Assembly: GCA_031287815.1 (NCBI GenBank)
Contig: JAITSM010000169.1
Coordinates: 1 to 8,041, forward strand
Origin: Prevotellaceae bacterium
GTDB taxonomy: Bacteria > Bacteroidota > Bacteroidia > Bacteroidales > UBA932
DNA length: 8,041 nt
Direction: 5' to 3'
The notes under the pieces were generated by a model. It was not told the origin of the DNA. It ran no database searches and was given only the letters and a program-made list of their open reading frames with translations. Positions 1 through 6,540 of the stretch are shown piece after piece (within the stretch, counting starts at the first letter, position 1; the number at the start of each line of letters is the position of its first letter). The position numbers were made by a program, and so were the translations under genes.

Positions 1-147
1 GCTGTTTTTCGTCCAGCTCACGGTAAAGGTCACCGTAGAAGGCGTTCCGGGTTTCACCGAAAATTCGGCAATGGTAATCTTGCTTTGCGCCGGTAACATC
101 ACCGGGCAGCATAATAGTAGTAAAAACATTTTTTTCATATTTTTCAT
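1..147 (-). CDS. N-terminal fragment of a secreted protein, cut by the window edge
   Basis: This is a partial gene. Reading leftward from the ATG at 147-145 gives 49 uninterrupted codons to base 1. The product begins with a classic Sec signal peptide: Lys at residues 2, 5 and 6, a hydrophobic run FLLLLCC at 8-14, then VMLPAQS with probable signal peptidase I cleavage near residues 20-22. What follows (ITIAEFSVKPG, then TVTFTVSW) alternates hydrophobic and polar residues, like the first strands of an Ig-like beta-sandwich. Similar openings occur in many Bacteroidota extracellular or Por-secreted proteins, but too little remains to name a family. ATGs at 138 and 129 are alternative starts. The first is preferred because it gives the normal basic n-region, and the A-rich sequence before it suits Bacteroidota initiation. 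Its function cannot be called. It lies on the same strand as the macroglobulin gene but about 810 bp away, so it is probably a separate transcription unit. Confidence 0.75.
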   Translation of the reverse strand, partial: MKNMKKMFLLLLCCPVMLPAQSKITIAEFSVKPGTPSTVTFTVSWTKNS

Positions 148-167
148 ATTGGTTTTAATTAACAATT

Positions 168-226
168 TTTATCCATCTTTATCGTGTTGGCGTGGCCACA
201 CGACAACACATTTATCAACCTTTATC
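168..226. repeat. Palindrome flanked by 16-bp direct repeats
   Basis: The palindrome at 184-209 has arms GTGTTG (184-189) with CAACAC (204-209) and CGTG (191-194) with CACG (199-202), one G/A mismatch and the loop GCCA. TTTATCCATCTTTATC (168-183) abuts it on the left and TTTATCAACCTTTATC (211-226) lies one base beyond it on the right. These match at 14 of 16 positions, and each is itself a TTTATC-N4-TTTATC repeat. The array sits about 20-80 bp upstream of the left gene's start codon, so it could be an operator or a leader hairpin. There is no T-run typical of an intrinsic terminator on either side. A small insertion with a duplicated target is another reading. Confidence 0.6.
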
Positions 227-228
227 CT

Positions 229-267
229 GTCCACCTCGGCCTCCGGCCACCCCCACCAGCAGAGGAC
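229..267. repeat. GC-rich imperfect palindrome (GGCC-N3-GGCC core)
   Basis: A GC-rich island in otherwise AT-rich spacer. The core is GGCC-TCC-GGCC (238-248), bounded by GTCC (229-232) and GGAC (264-267), which can pair with each other. Read on the minus strand it is a G-rich track of the form GGGGGTGGCCGGAGGCC. It resembles dispersed GC-rich intergenic palindromes I associate with Bacteroidota genomes, but membership in a repeat family is an inference. Confidence 0.4.
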
Positions 268-270
268 ATT

Positions 271-291
271 CCCGTTCACTGTTCTCCGTTC
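271..291. repeat. Three-unit heptamer tandem repeat
   Basis: The plus strand reads CCCGTTC, ACTGTTC, TCCGTTC in three consecutive 7-bp units, all ending in GTTC. On the minus strand these are GAACGGA, GAACAGT and GAACGGG. The block abuts the GC-rich palindrome. Its 7-bp period matches the longer TAACTCT block at 461-495. Confidence 0.55.
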
Positions 292-420
292 CCCGAAAAA
301 GAAAAGGCCGCCGCGTACAATAGGTGATAAAGTAAGAAGAAGAACTAATCCGCAGCAACCCTTTCAAAGAACAATAAAATCCCATGTCGCAAATAAATTG
401 CAACGTATACAAAAAACAAT

Positions 421-452
421 TAAGCGACTAAGTGATTAGGTGATTAAGAAGA
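421..452. repeat. Four-unit octamer tandem repeat
   Basis: Four consecutive 8-bp units: TAAGCGAC, TAAGTGAT, TAGGTGAT, TAAGAAGA. The first three follow TARGYGAY and the last has diverged. Only eight bases separate it from the heptamer array that follows, which suggests related slippage-prone sequence. Confidence 0.55.
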
Positions 453-460
453 AACAACTA

Positions 461-495
461 TAACTCATAACTCTTAGTTCTTAACTCTTAACTAA
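461..495. repeat. Five-unit heptamer tandem repeat (TAACTCT)
   Basis: Five consecutive 7-bp units: TAACTCA, TAACTCT, TAGTTCT, TAACTCT, TAACTAA. The middle unit has two substitutions. The array ends nine bases before the first copy of the structured element at 504. No coding or promoter role is evident. Confidence 0.65.
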
Positions 496-503
496 AATAA
501 GTA

Positions 504-623
504 GCGCGAGCCTGTAAATTTATTTAATACGAGGTCCTGCGGAACCATATCAACAAATAAATTAGGCCCACACCTAACTTCCCAATAAAAATAAAATGAT
601 TGAAAAAAGTAACATGTGGGCGC
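504..623 (-). repeat. Structured element, copy 1 (possible small RNA, MITE or REP-like unit)
   Basis: This shares three ordered blocks with copy 2 at 791-901: GCGCGAGCCTGTA (504-516), AGGCCCACACC (564-574) and ATGTGGGCGC (614-623). The sequences between them are diverged. Arm A pairs GCCT (510-513) with AGGC (564-567) and AATTTATT (517-524) with AATAAATT (556-563), leaving GTA bulged. Arm B pairs GCCCACA (566-572) with TGTGGGC (615-621). The two arms compete for GCCC. TAGCGC (502-507) and GCGCTA (620-625) form short terminal inverted repeats. The strand is set to minus because promoter-like sequences lie on that side. At the position equivalent to copy 2's promoter there is only TTTC - 20 nt - GAGGTTAG, a poor match. 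The family is not recognised. Confidence 0.65.
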
Positions 624-728
624 TAACCTCATTCCTCTGTTGATATTTTAGAAATTTCGCAGGTTTCCGTATTAGAGTACTAAAAGCGAGCGCCAATAAG
701 TATAATAAAGAACATATACTTTACGCCG

Positions 729-759
729 CAAATATAAGTACAATTTTCGGAAATGCAAG
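729..759 (-). promoter_or_regulatory. Candidate minus-strand promoter between the structured elements
   Basis: On the minus strand a perfect -7 box TATATTTG (736-729) follows CTTG (759-756) after 19 nt. This fits the Bacteroidetes sigma-ABfr pattern with one mismatch in the -33 box. Transcription would start near 722 and run through copy 1 of the structured element toward the left gene. The surrounding DNA is AT-rich, so a chance match is possible. Confidence 0.35.
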
Positions 760-790
760 CGCAGAAGTGTTAAATTATGTTATAAAGGAG

Positions 791-901
791 GCGCGGGCCT
801 GTAGATAATTATTCAATCGCACGGACTACCAAAACCGGATGTTTGAATAATCAGGCCCACACCAACACAACAACAAATGGGGTTATACAAAATGTGGGCG
901 C
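791..901 (-). repeat. Structured element, copy 2 (possible small RNA, MITE or REP-like unit)
   Basis: The conserved blocks are GCGCGGGCCTGTA (791-803), AGGCCCACACC (853-863) and ATGTGGGCGC (892-901). They match copy 1 at 12/13, 11/11 and 10/10 positions, with different spacer lengths (49 and 28 nt here, 47 and 39 nt in copy 1). Arm A is stronger than in copy 1: GGGCCTG (795-801) with CAGGCCC (852-858), then ATTATTCAA (808-816) with TTGAATAAT (843-851), six bases bulged. Arm B is GCCCACA (855-861) with TGTGGGC (893-899). The arm A sequences differ between copies while pairing is retained, which suggests selection on structure. The element starts 57 bp beyond the macroglobulin stop codon. A good minus-strand promoter abuts its right edge, so an independently transcribed RNA is plausible. 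Confidence 0.65.
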
Positions 902-932
902 AAATGTATGAAAAAATACTTGACAGGGCAAA
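901..932 (-). promoter_or_regulatory. Candidate promoter firing into structured element copy 2
   Basis: On the minus strand TTTG (932-929), a 20-nt spacer and TACATTTG (908-901) match the Bacteroidetes consensus exactly in both boxes. The expected start, a few bases past the -7 box, falls at about 896-899, on the 5' strand of arm B. The transcript would therefore begin with the CCCACA hairpin. It lies just downstream of the macroglobulin stop codon. Confidence 0.5.
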
Positions 933-953
933 TAAAAGTTCACATTTGTTAAC
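931..953 (-). terminator. Weak candidate terminator after the macroglobulin gene
   Basis: Four bases past the stop codon, the minus strand has GTTAACA...TGTGAAC (953-938), an AT-rich hairpin with one mismatch and a very small loop, followed by TTTTATT (937-931). The stem is weak and overlaps the promoter candidate, so termination here would be inefficient at best. Confidence 0.25.
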
Positions 954-957
954 CGGC

Positions 958-3900
958 TTACTCCACCGTCACCCACTGGCCGGTGGTGTTGGCGCTGATG
1001 CTGTGGTCATACATCGCCTCGCAGGCTGTGGCGGGCAGGTAGAATGTGCCCTTGTAGGCGGCATGCAGCTTCACGCGCAGGGTGAGGGTGGCGGGAAGGT
1101 CGAAATAGGCCAGCACCCGGTCGTCGCGGATATCCATGTAGGTTACGCCGCTGTTCTTTTTTTCCGGGTTCAGCCGGTTCTCGGTGATTTCCCAGCCCGA
1201 AGGGAAGATTTGCGTCAACGCCATATCGGCATACTGCCCGCGCAGTCCCGGATTGGTGATCCGCACTTCGGCTTCAAAGTCGGTGCCCTGCCTGAGCGTT
1301 TGCACATCCAACGGATTATTGTTGGTGTCGAAATAGTGCACCTGTAGCCGCAGGTTGTTCTGACTTCTTTCCTCCCGCCCTGCTGCCGGCAATCCCTTTG
1401 CCGACAGGCGCACGAACATCGCCGCTGCCGAACGGTTGTCTATTTTTACAGTGGTTTGTGTGCCCGTCTGCGCGCCAAGGCCGGCGCTCCATACGGTTTT
1501 CTTACTGGTTACCTGCTCCGCTGTTTTATTTGCTCCGGTGTAGCTGAAGTTAAGTTCACCGTTCGTGATGGCGGCATATTTCGACAGGCCCAGCAGGCAA
1601 CAGGCGGTGGTTTGCGTACTCATCCACGCGCGGCTGTTCAGGGCTTCGGAAATGCGTTTGGCCACCGCGAACGCATTTTCCCTGTCGTTGAGCAGGGTCA
1701 ATATTTCCAGTATCATGGCCTCATCGCGGGCGGAGCTACCGTAGGTTTCCGAAGAGCCCTCATAGGCCGCTACCGACAGGGGAAGGTCGCGGATGATGTT
1801 TTTGGCCGTTTCGGGTTGTCCGGCCAGCAGGTAAGCGCCGGCCAGCATCCACTTGGCCTGCGGCGAGAGGTCGTAGCTTTCTTTCAGTCTGTTCATGGCG
1901 CTTAGTTCCGGTTTTTTGGCCAGCGCCAGCACATACAGCCGGTATGCCTGTATGAAATCGCTTTGCGAGATTTGGTAGCGGATGTTGTTTTCCGGTATCC
2001 ATTCTTTGGCGGCCTTTTGTTGCGCCGCTATCCACTTCCCTTTCATGGTTTCGGGAACATGATACCCTTTCCGTTCGGCTTCCATCATAAAATGACCGGC
2101 GTAGTTGTTTGTCCACGCGCAAGTGTAGCCCGTTCCGCCCGGCCAATAGCTGAAGCTGCCATACACGGTCACAAAGAGCTTCAAGCGCTGCAGGGCTGCT
2201 TTAATGTTGTTTTCCGCCTGTTTTTTCTTTGCTTCGCTGAGGTCGACCACATCGGCCAGATAGAGCTGCGGGAACGCGCTCGAAGTGGTTTGCTCCAGGC
2301 ATCCGTGCGGATAGGATAAAAGGTAATTCAGCCGCTCGCCGAGATTAAGCGGCGGGATGCCCGACGCTTCCAATTCGGCCGTATTGGTTCCTTCCATGCC
2401 CGGAAGTCGCAATGTGAGGGTGACAGACTGGTTGCCGGGAATTATTTTTTCCTCGCTGGTTACTATGGCGGGATTAGAAGCGCGTACGTCGATTTCGATG
2501 GTGTTTTCGGCTTTTTCACTGCCCGAAACAGCGGTGATTTTCACGCTCCCGCGTCCCACTTTCTTTTTGGTTCGGATGTTGAAGTACACCATGTCGTCGC
2601 CCTGCTCGTGGAAAGTGATGCTCCGGCTTGATTTGCCAATCACTTCAAACAGGTCATTGGGCAGGAGCGCCACGTCGACATTCTTCACCTGATCGCCCAT
2701 AGCGAATATGGTGACAGGGAGCGCAACGGTTTCGCCGGGGCCGAGCACGCGCGGCAGCGTGGCCTGCACCATCAGCGGACTGCGCACCAGCGAGGTTTTC
2801 CCGGTAGCGCCGTAGGCATGGTCTGTCGCTGCAACGACCATGGTGCGCACCGAACCTACATAATTATTTATTGTAAATGTGTGCTCCGCTTTTTTTCCTG
2901 CTTTCAGGACGAAGGGGCCGGCGAATTTCACTACCGGCTTGAAGCGGTTGGCTTTTGCGTCGCCATTATTCGGGGTCAGGCTTTCGTCGCCGCCAATGGC
3001 GAAAATTTGTTCGATTTTGCCGCCGTAGGCGCCCATCACGAAGTTGTATACATCCCACGTGCGTATGCCCAGCGCCTGCCGTTTAAAGAAGTGATCCCAC
3101 GGGCTGGGTGTTTTGAAATGGGTGAGGTCTAACAACCCGTCATCAACAATCGCCAACGTGTAGCTCATTTCTTTGCCGTTTTGTTCGCTCACTTGAACGG
3201 TAAAAGGCTCATCGGGATGAACAACATCAGGGCTGTTAACCACAGGGTAGAGGCGCGTTTTCGGGTTTTCCACCATGAGGGGAATCACGCCGTAGAGACG
3301 GATGGGCAAGTCGTTTTTGGTTTGCGCATGCGGTTGCAGCAGGGTAATGTGCACATACACATTCGGCGTCATGTCGGACGTTGTAGGGATGGTGATATCG
3401 GTTTTCGTGTCTTTACATTCTATCCAGAACGTGTGCAATACGCTCGATCCCGTTTCGAGGCTCACCAGGGCGCGTGCGCCGGCGGTGGAAGGAATGGTAA
3501 TCAGGGCGTCTTCGCCCACGTTGTATTTTTCCTTGTCGGCGTTAAACGTCAACATACTTGCGCTTTCCGGCCGGTCGTCGCCGCGCCCGTAGCTCCACCA
3601 GTCAATATATATGCGCTGCGACATGCTGTGCCCGCTTTCCCGGTCGATCACCTGCACCAGGAACATGCCCCATTCGGGACGGTTGATCCCGAATTTGAAA
3701 GAGCCTTTGCCGTCGGCGCTGGTGGTGAGCTCGGTGGAATGTACTTTATTTTGGTAGATGCGGTGGGTGTAGTTGGCTATGCTGTTGTTTGAGGACGACC
3801 ACCACCAGCTCCATTCTGTGCGATAGATGTTGACCTCCACATTACGTTTCACGGGCTTTCCCCCGTCGTCTACGGTAACCACATTAAAAAGGTGTTCCGT

Positions 3901-6447
3901 GTCGGCGCCCAGGCGGTTGTAGTACCCCTCGCCTGCCGGCGCCTTCAGCCCCACATACGAGGAATAGGGCATAACGCGCACGGCCGCATGGTCAACACTG
4001 AACTCCCCGCCTTCTTCGAAGACGCGTATATTCAATGCGGCTTGAAGCGACCCCGGCATTTCGTCATTGCTGCCGGTAGCGATATTAAACCGCATCACAC
4101 CATTGTCGTTCAGGCGTCCGGTAAATGTTTTTTCCGACGGTCTGTTTTCCTGTTTGATGATGTCTTCAAAGTTGTAGTCCGGGAAATTTTTGAAAACCGT
4201 GCGTTGCGGCGAGAATCGAGCGGTGATATCAGCTTTCAATCCGGGCGCGTTGGCGCCATGCAGCCATTTCACGGCGAGTTCGCCGCCGATGTTTTGCGTT
4301 CCGGCAACAATCTCGTTGTCTAATGTCGTAGCGATCTTCAGGCGGTTGGGTTTAATGGTGGCCACGTTGACCGATTCGTAAAACGTCACGCCGCCCACGG
4401 TGACTTTGGCTTCCCATCTTCCGGTGGGCGCGTCGGGCGACGTTGCACTTGGGAAGGCATATATCTTCTGCTTTCCCGTGGTGTGTACAATGCGGTTTAC
4501 CAATTGGTTTTTTACGTTATACAATTCGAATACCACCGGGTGATTGGCCGGCAGCGTTTCATTCACATCCTGCAATATGAACGACAGGAAAATGGTGTCG
4601 CCGGGGCGCCACACGCCCCTTTCGCCGTAGAGGAATCCGTTAATTCCCTTTTTTATTTCCGCCCCCGCCACGTCAAACGCGCTCAGGGAAAGCGACACGC
4701 CGTCGTCTACGCGCAGATAGCTTTTCTGCTTGTCTTGCGTGGCCACGATAACATAGGGGCGCTCCTTGTATATGAGGTGTATCAGGCCGTCGTTATCGGT
4801 GCGGCCTTCGGTGATTTTTTGCTGCTGGTAATTGTAGGCCGACACGACAACGCCGTTGAGCGACTCGGTCGTCGTCAGATCGTTCACGGCCACCATCAAA
4901 CCGTCGTCGCTCTCCTGCTTTGCAATGATACCGAGGTTGGAGGCAATCACATTTTGCGTGATAAAGCGGTTGCTATTATAATAGGAGTCATTACAGGGGT
5001 TATCCCGCTCATACCAGTCATAGTAATAATCATCGTCGTCATCTTCCGCTTCTTCCTCGTAGGCGCTGCTGTTTTCCGTCATGCTCTCTCTTTCCGGCGT
5101 TGCCTTGTTGTCGTCACATCCGTAAAGCGAGTAGGGACGTTTGAAAGAGATGCGCACCTCATATATGGCGCCGGGTTCAATGGTCATGATTTTTGCCAGG
5201 TCGAGCGAAAAAGTATTCCACTGATGAAGATTTATTTTTTTACTTTCGCCCAGTTTGATGGTGGTGGAAGCCACCGGTTTTCCCACGCGGCGCAGTTCAT
5301 TATTGCTGTTCAGGTTATTGATTTGCAGGAATTGCAGGATGTTGTTTTCGAAAATATGGTAAATGTGCACGTCCACTGCCTTGAGATTGATTGCCTGAAA
5401 AGGCAGGGTGAGGTTGGTGGAGTTCGGCATCAGCACCCCTTTGCTTGCCTGCCGGATGGCGGGCTTGGCATCGTCAAAAGCAACGACGAAAGTGGAGTCG
5501 TGCGTTAATATGGTGTTCGATTTGCTTTTCAATCCTTCGCGGACGGTTACTTTAAAAGACCGGTTCGAAACCTCCGGCAGGTAGATGTACAGGTTGTTGG
5601 ACACCGCGTTAAATCGCGGTTTTATGTCGCTGTCGAGTTGCACATAAGCGTCGAATTTCTGGCGGGCGAGCAATTCCGAAAATGTACAGAGGATATACTG
5701 TCCCTGCGTATTTGTCCTTATATCCAGTATTTTAAAAACATGATTCACCGGAAGTTTAACGGTGTCGGTGTGTTTGTAGTCGTAGTCTATGGGGCTGCCG
5801 TCCCATTGTAATAGCATATTGGCCGGCTTGTCGCCGATGGCAATATCATTTATCCGGAATACATGTTTTTTCTCGGCTTGGAGATGCTCCCACTCGACTT
5901 TTGTTTTTTGCCCTGCTATGATTGCGGTGAGCACTTTTTCCAACAGCTGGTTGTCTACATAGTCGGCGGTTAACACTTCGCCCCTCAGCATGCAGGCGTC
6001 GGGATTATCATCATACCGCAGTATGAGCGGATCAAGGGCTGTGGTGAAAGAGGGCTTTATGGTGGTGACGGAGAATTTGAATGTTTTGTTGCCGCCTTTG
6101 GCCCCGTCGATGAGGTTCGACACAAGAAACGAGACCTTATAGGTTTGGTCGCTTTTTAACCGTTCCTTCGGGCGGAACTCCACCATGGTGGAGGTTATCC
6201 AGTAAACCTCGCCGGAGATGGAGGGCGAGCAGTCGAATAACTTTTTTTCGATGACGGCATTTTGCTCAAACGCGTCGTGCGCCTGGGCCAAACGAATCCG
6301 GATGGAGGCGTTGACGGAAATAACCCCCGACGTGTATGCGCTAATATACGGATTGTTTGGCGTTTTTGCCGACTTTGGCGAAGCGTCACAACCCGGCAAA
6401 CAAAATATAGCTAATACATAGACAATAAAATGTAGAAAATACTTCAT
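958..6447 (-). CDS. Alpha-2-macroglobulin family lipoprotein (thioester-containing, 1829 aa)
   Basis: Predicted envelope protease trap. Family members are cleaved by an attacking protease, change shape and capture it covalently through an internal thioester. The signal peptide ends in lipobox LPGC with lipidated Cys20. No acidic surface-export motif follows, so periplasmic anchoring is likely. Residues 34-130 and about 235-440 look like macroglobulin (MG) beta-sandwiches. An acidic, tyrosine-rich loop spans about 464-482. The conserved MG2 opening YGERGVWRPGD is at 607-617. TEWSWWW lies near 875-881, a bait-region (BRD) domain at about 960-1066, and the A2M-domain motif VDDGLLDLT just after 1100. 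The thioester motif GCLEQ (1382-1386, Cys1383 to Gln1386) opens an alpha-helical thioester domain with GSFSYWPGG. A C-terminal bMG10-like domain covers about 1700-1829. The full frame is intact and of usual length for Bacteroidota homologues. The ATG at 6447-6445 is the only start giving the lipoprotein signal. The often-adjacent pbpC is absent from this window. Confidence 0.96.
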   Translation of the reverse strand: MKYFLHFIVYVLAIFCLPGCDASPKSAKTPNNPYISAYTSGVISVNASIRIRLAQAHDAFEQNAVIEKKLFDCSPSISGEVYWITSTMVEFRPKERLKSDQTYKVSFLVSNLIDGAKGGNKTFKFSVTTIKPSFTTALDPLILRYDDNPDACMLRGEVLTADYVDNQLLEKVLTAIIAGQKTKVEWEHLQAEKKHVFRINDIAIGDKPANMLLQWDGSPIDYDYKHTDTVKLPVNHVFKILDIRTNTQGQYILCTFSELLARQKFDAYVQLDSDIKPRFNAVSNNLYIYLPEVSNRSFKVTVREGLKSKSNTILTHDSTFVVAFDDAKPAIRQASKGVLMPNSTNLTLPFQAINLKAVDVHIYHIFENNILQFLQINNLNSNNELRRVGKPVASTTIKLGESKKINLHQWNTFSLDLAKIMTIEPGAIYEVRISFKRPYSLYGCDDNKATPERESMTENSSAYEEEAEDDDDDYYYDWYERDNPCNDSYYNSNRFITQNVIASNLGIIAKQESDDGLMVAVNDLTTTESLNGVVVSAYNYQQQKITEGRTDNDGLIHLIYKERPYVIVATQDKQKSYLRVDDGVSLSLSAFDVAGAEIKKGINGFLYGERGVWRPGDTIFLSFILQDVNETLPANHPVVFELYNVKNQLVNRIVHTTGKQKIYAFPSATSPDAPTGRWEAKVTVGGVTFYESVNVATIKPNRLKIATTLDNEIVAGTQNIGGELAVKWLHGANAPGLKADITARFSPQRTVFKNFPDYNFEDIIKQENRPSEKTFTGRLNDNGVMRFNIATGSNDEMPGSLQAALNIRVFEEGGEFSVDHAAVRVMPYSSYVGLKAPAGEGYYNRLGADTEHLFNVVTVDDGGKPVKRNVEVNIYRTEWSWWWSSSNNSIANYTHRIYQNKVHSTELTTSADGKGSFKFGINRPEWGMFLVQVIDRESGHSMSQRIYIDWWSYGRGDDRPESASMLTFNADKEKYNVGEDALITIPSTAGARALVSLETGSSVLHTFWIECKDTKTDITIPTTSDMTPNVYVHITLLQPHAQTKNDLPIRLYGVIPLMVENPKTRLYPVVNSPDVVHPDEPFTVQVSEQNGKEMSYTLAIVDDGLLDLTHFKTPSPWDHFFKRQALGIRTWDVYNFVMGAYGGKIEQIFAIGGDESLTPNNGDAKANRFKPVVKFAGPFVLKAGKKAEHTFTINNYVGSVRTMVVAATDHAYGATGKTSLVRSPLMVQATLPRVLGPGETVALPVTIFAMGDQVKNVDVALLPNDLFEVIGKSSRSITFHEQGDDMVYFNIRTKKKVGRGSVKITAVSGSEKAENTIEIDVRASNPAIVTSEEKIIPGNQSVTLTLRLPGMEGTNTAELEASGIPPLNLGERLNYLLSYPHGCLEQTTSSAFPQLYLADVVDLSEAKKKQAENNIKAALQRLKLFVTVYGSFSYWPGGTGYTCAWTNNYAGHFMMEAERKGYHVPETMKGKWIAAQQKAAKEWIPENNIRYQISQSDFIQAYRLYVLALAKKPELSAMNRLKESYDLSPQAKWMLAGAYLLAGQPETAKNIIRDLPLSVAAYEGSSETYGSSARDEAMILEILTLLNDRENAFAVAKRISEALNSRAWMSTQTTACCLLGLSKYAAITNGELNFSYTGANKTAEQVTSKKTVWSAGLGAQTGTQTTVKIDNRSAAAMFVRLSAKGLPAAGREERSQNNLRLQVHYFDTNNNPLDVQTLRQGTDFEAEVRITNPGLRGQYADMALTQIFPSGWEITENRLNPEKKNSGVTYMDIRDDRVLAYFDLPATLTLRVKLHAAYKGTFYLPATACEAMYDHSISANTTGQWVTVE

Positions 6448-6475
6448 CGCACGGCGAGTTAAATTGTTTTGCCCA

Positions 6476-6508
6476 CAAAGTTAAAAAAAAATTTTGTTTA
6501 TCAATAAA
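6476..6508 (-). promoter_or_regulatory. Candidate promoter of the macroglobulin gene
   Basis: On the minus strand TAACTTTG (6483-6476) is a perfect Bacteroidetes -7 box, preceded by an uninterrupted run of eight T residues. The -33 box is poor: TTTA at 6508-6505 with a 21-nt spacer, or ATTG at 6505-6502 with 18. Transcription would begin near 6470, giving a leader of roughly 20-25 nt before the ATG at 6447. There is no Shine-Dalgarno sequence in that leader. The site overlaps the region carrying the rightward tRNA promoter. Confidence 0.5.
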
Positions 6509-6522
6509 AATACTTACCTTTA
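6493..6522 (+). promoter_or_regulatory. Candidate promoter of tRNA-Pro (and possibly rsmF)
   Basis: TTTG (6493-6496), an 18-nt spacer and TACCTTTA (6515-6522) fit the Bacteroidetes promoter pattern with one mismatch in the last base of the -7 box and a spacer one base short. The predicted start, about 6526-6530, leaves a short leader before the tRNA at 6541. It is divergent from, and overlaps, the macroglobulin promoter. Confidence 0.5.
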
Positions 6523-6540
6523 CGCCCCAAAATATTTATT

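Larger units (their letters stand above)
148..957. other. Repeat-rich intergenic region without a convincing gene
   Basis: About 810 bp separate the left secreted-protein gene from the stop codon of the macroglobulin gene. Open frames exist on both strands (for example 71-439 plus and 215-412 minus), but their products are low-complexity, start abruptly and look like no protein family. The region instead holds a palindrome with flanking direct repeats (168-226), a GGCC palindrome (229-267), heptamer and octamer tandem repeats (271-291, 421-452, 461-495), and two copies of a structured element (504-623, 791-901). A weak inverted repeat lies at 698-721 (AAGTATA / TATACTT, 10-nt loop). A weak minus-strand promoter candidate, ATTG - 19 nt - TTTATTTG, lies at 390-420 and could serve the left gene with a long leader. 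It differs from consensus in both boxes and may be chance in AT-rich sequence. Confidence 0.7.

Noticed and set aside
215..412. 65-codon minus-strand open frame
   Set aside because: It spans GC-rich palindrome and tandem repeat sequence. There is no signal peptide, domain or plausible initiation context.
71..439. 122-codon plus-strand open frame over the left edge and the spacer
   Set aside because: It overlaps the signal-peptide region of the minus-strand gene, runs through the palindrome and heptamer repeats, and encodes low-complexity basic sequence.
504..901. Integron attC sites
   Set aside because: ACCTAAC near 573-579 resembles an RYYYAAC core, but the complementary GTTRRRY is missing, copy 2 lacks it, and no integrase or cassette genes are visible.
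501..901. GTAG/GGAG tetranucleotides preceding hairpins, as in RAYT-associated REP elements
   Set aside because: GTAG (501-504) and GGAG (787-790) are offset by one base relative to the conserved GCGC block, the hairpins are far larger than usual REPs, and no Y1 transposase is present. Kept only as one possible explanation.
504..901. Retron msr-msd or CRISPR array
   Set aside because: There is no reverse transcriptase or cas gene. The two copies have diverged spacers and unequal block spacing, unlike CRISPR repeats, and no retron hallmark other than hairpins is seen.
877..1347. 156-codon plus-strand open frame over the 3' end of the macroglobulin gene
   Set aside because: It starts inside structured element copy 2 and runs antisense to the conserved C-terminal macroglobulin domain. 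It is a shadow frame.
4483..5508. 341-codon open frame on the plus strand inside the macroglobulin gene
   Set aside because: It is fully antisense to a strong, intact coding sequence with recognisable domains. Its product has no signal peptide or motif and is a shadow of codon composition.
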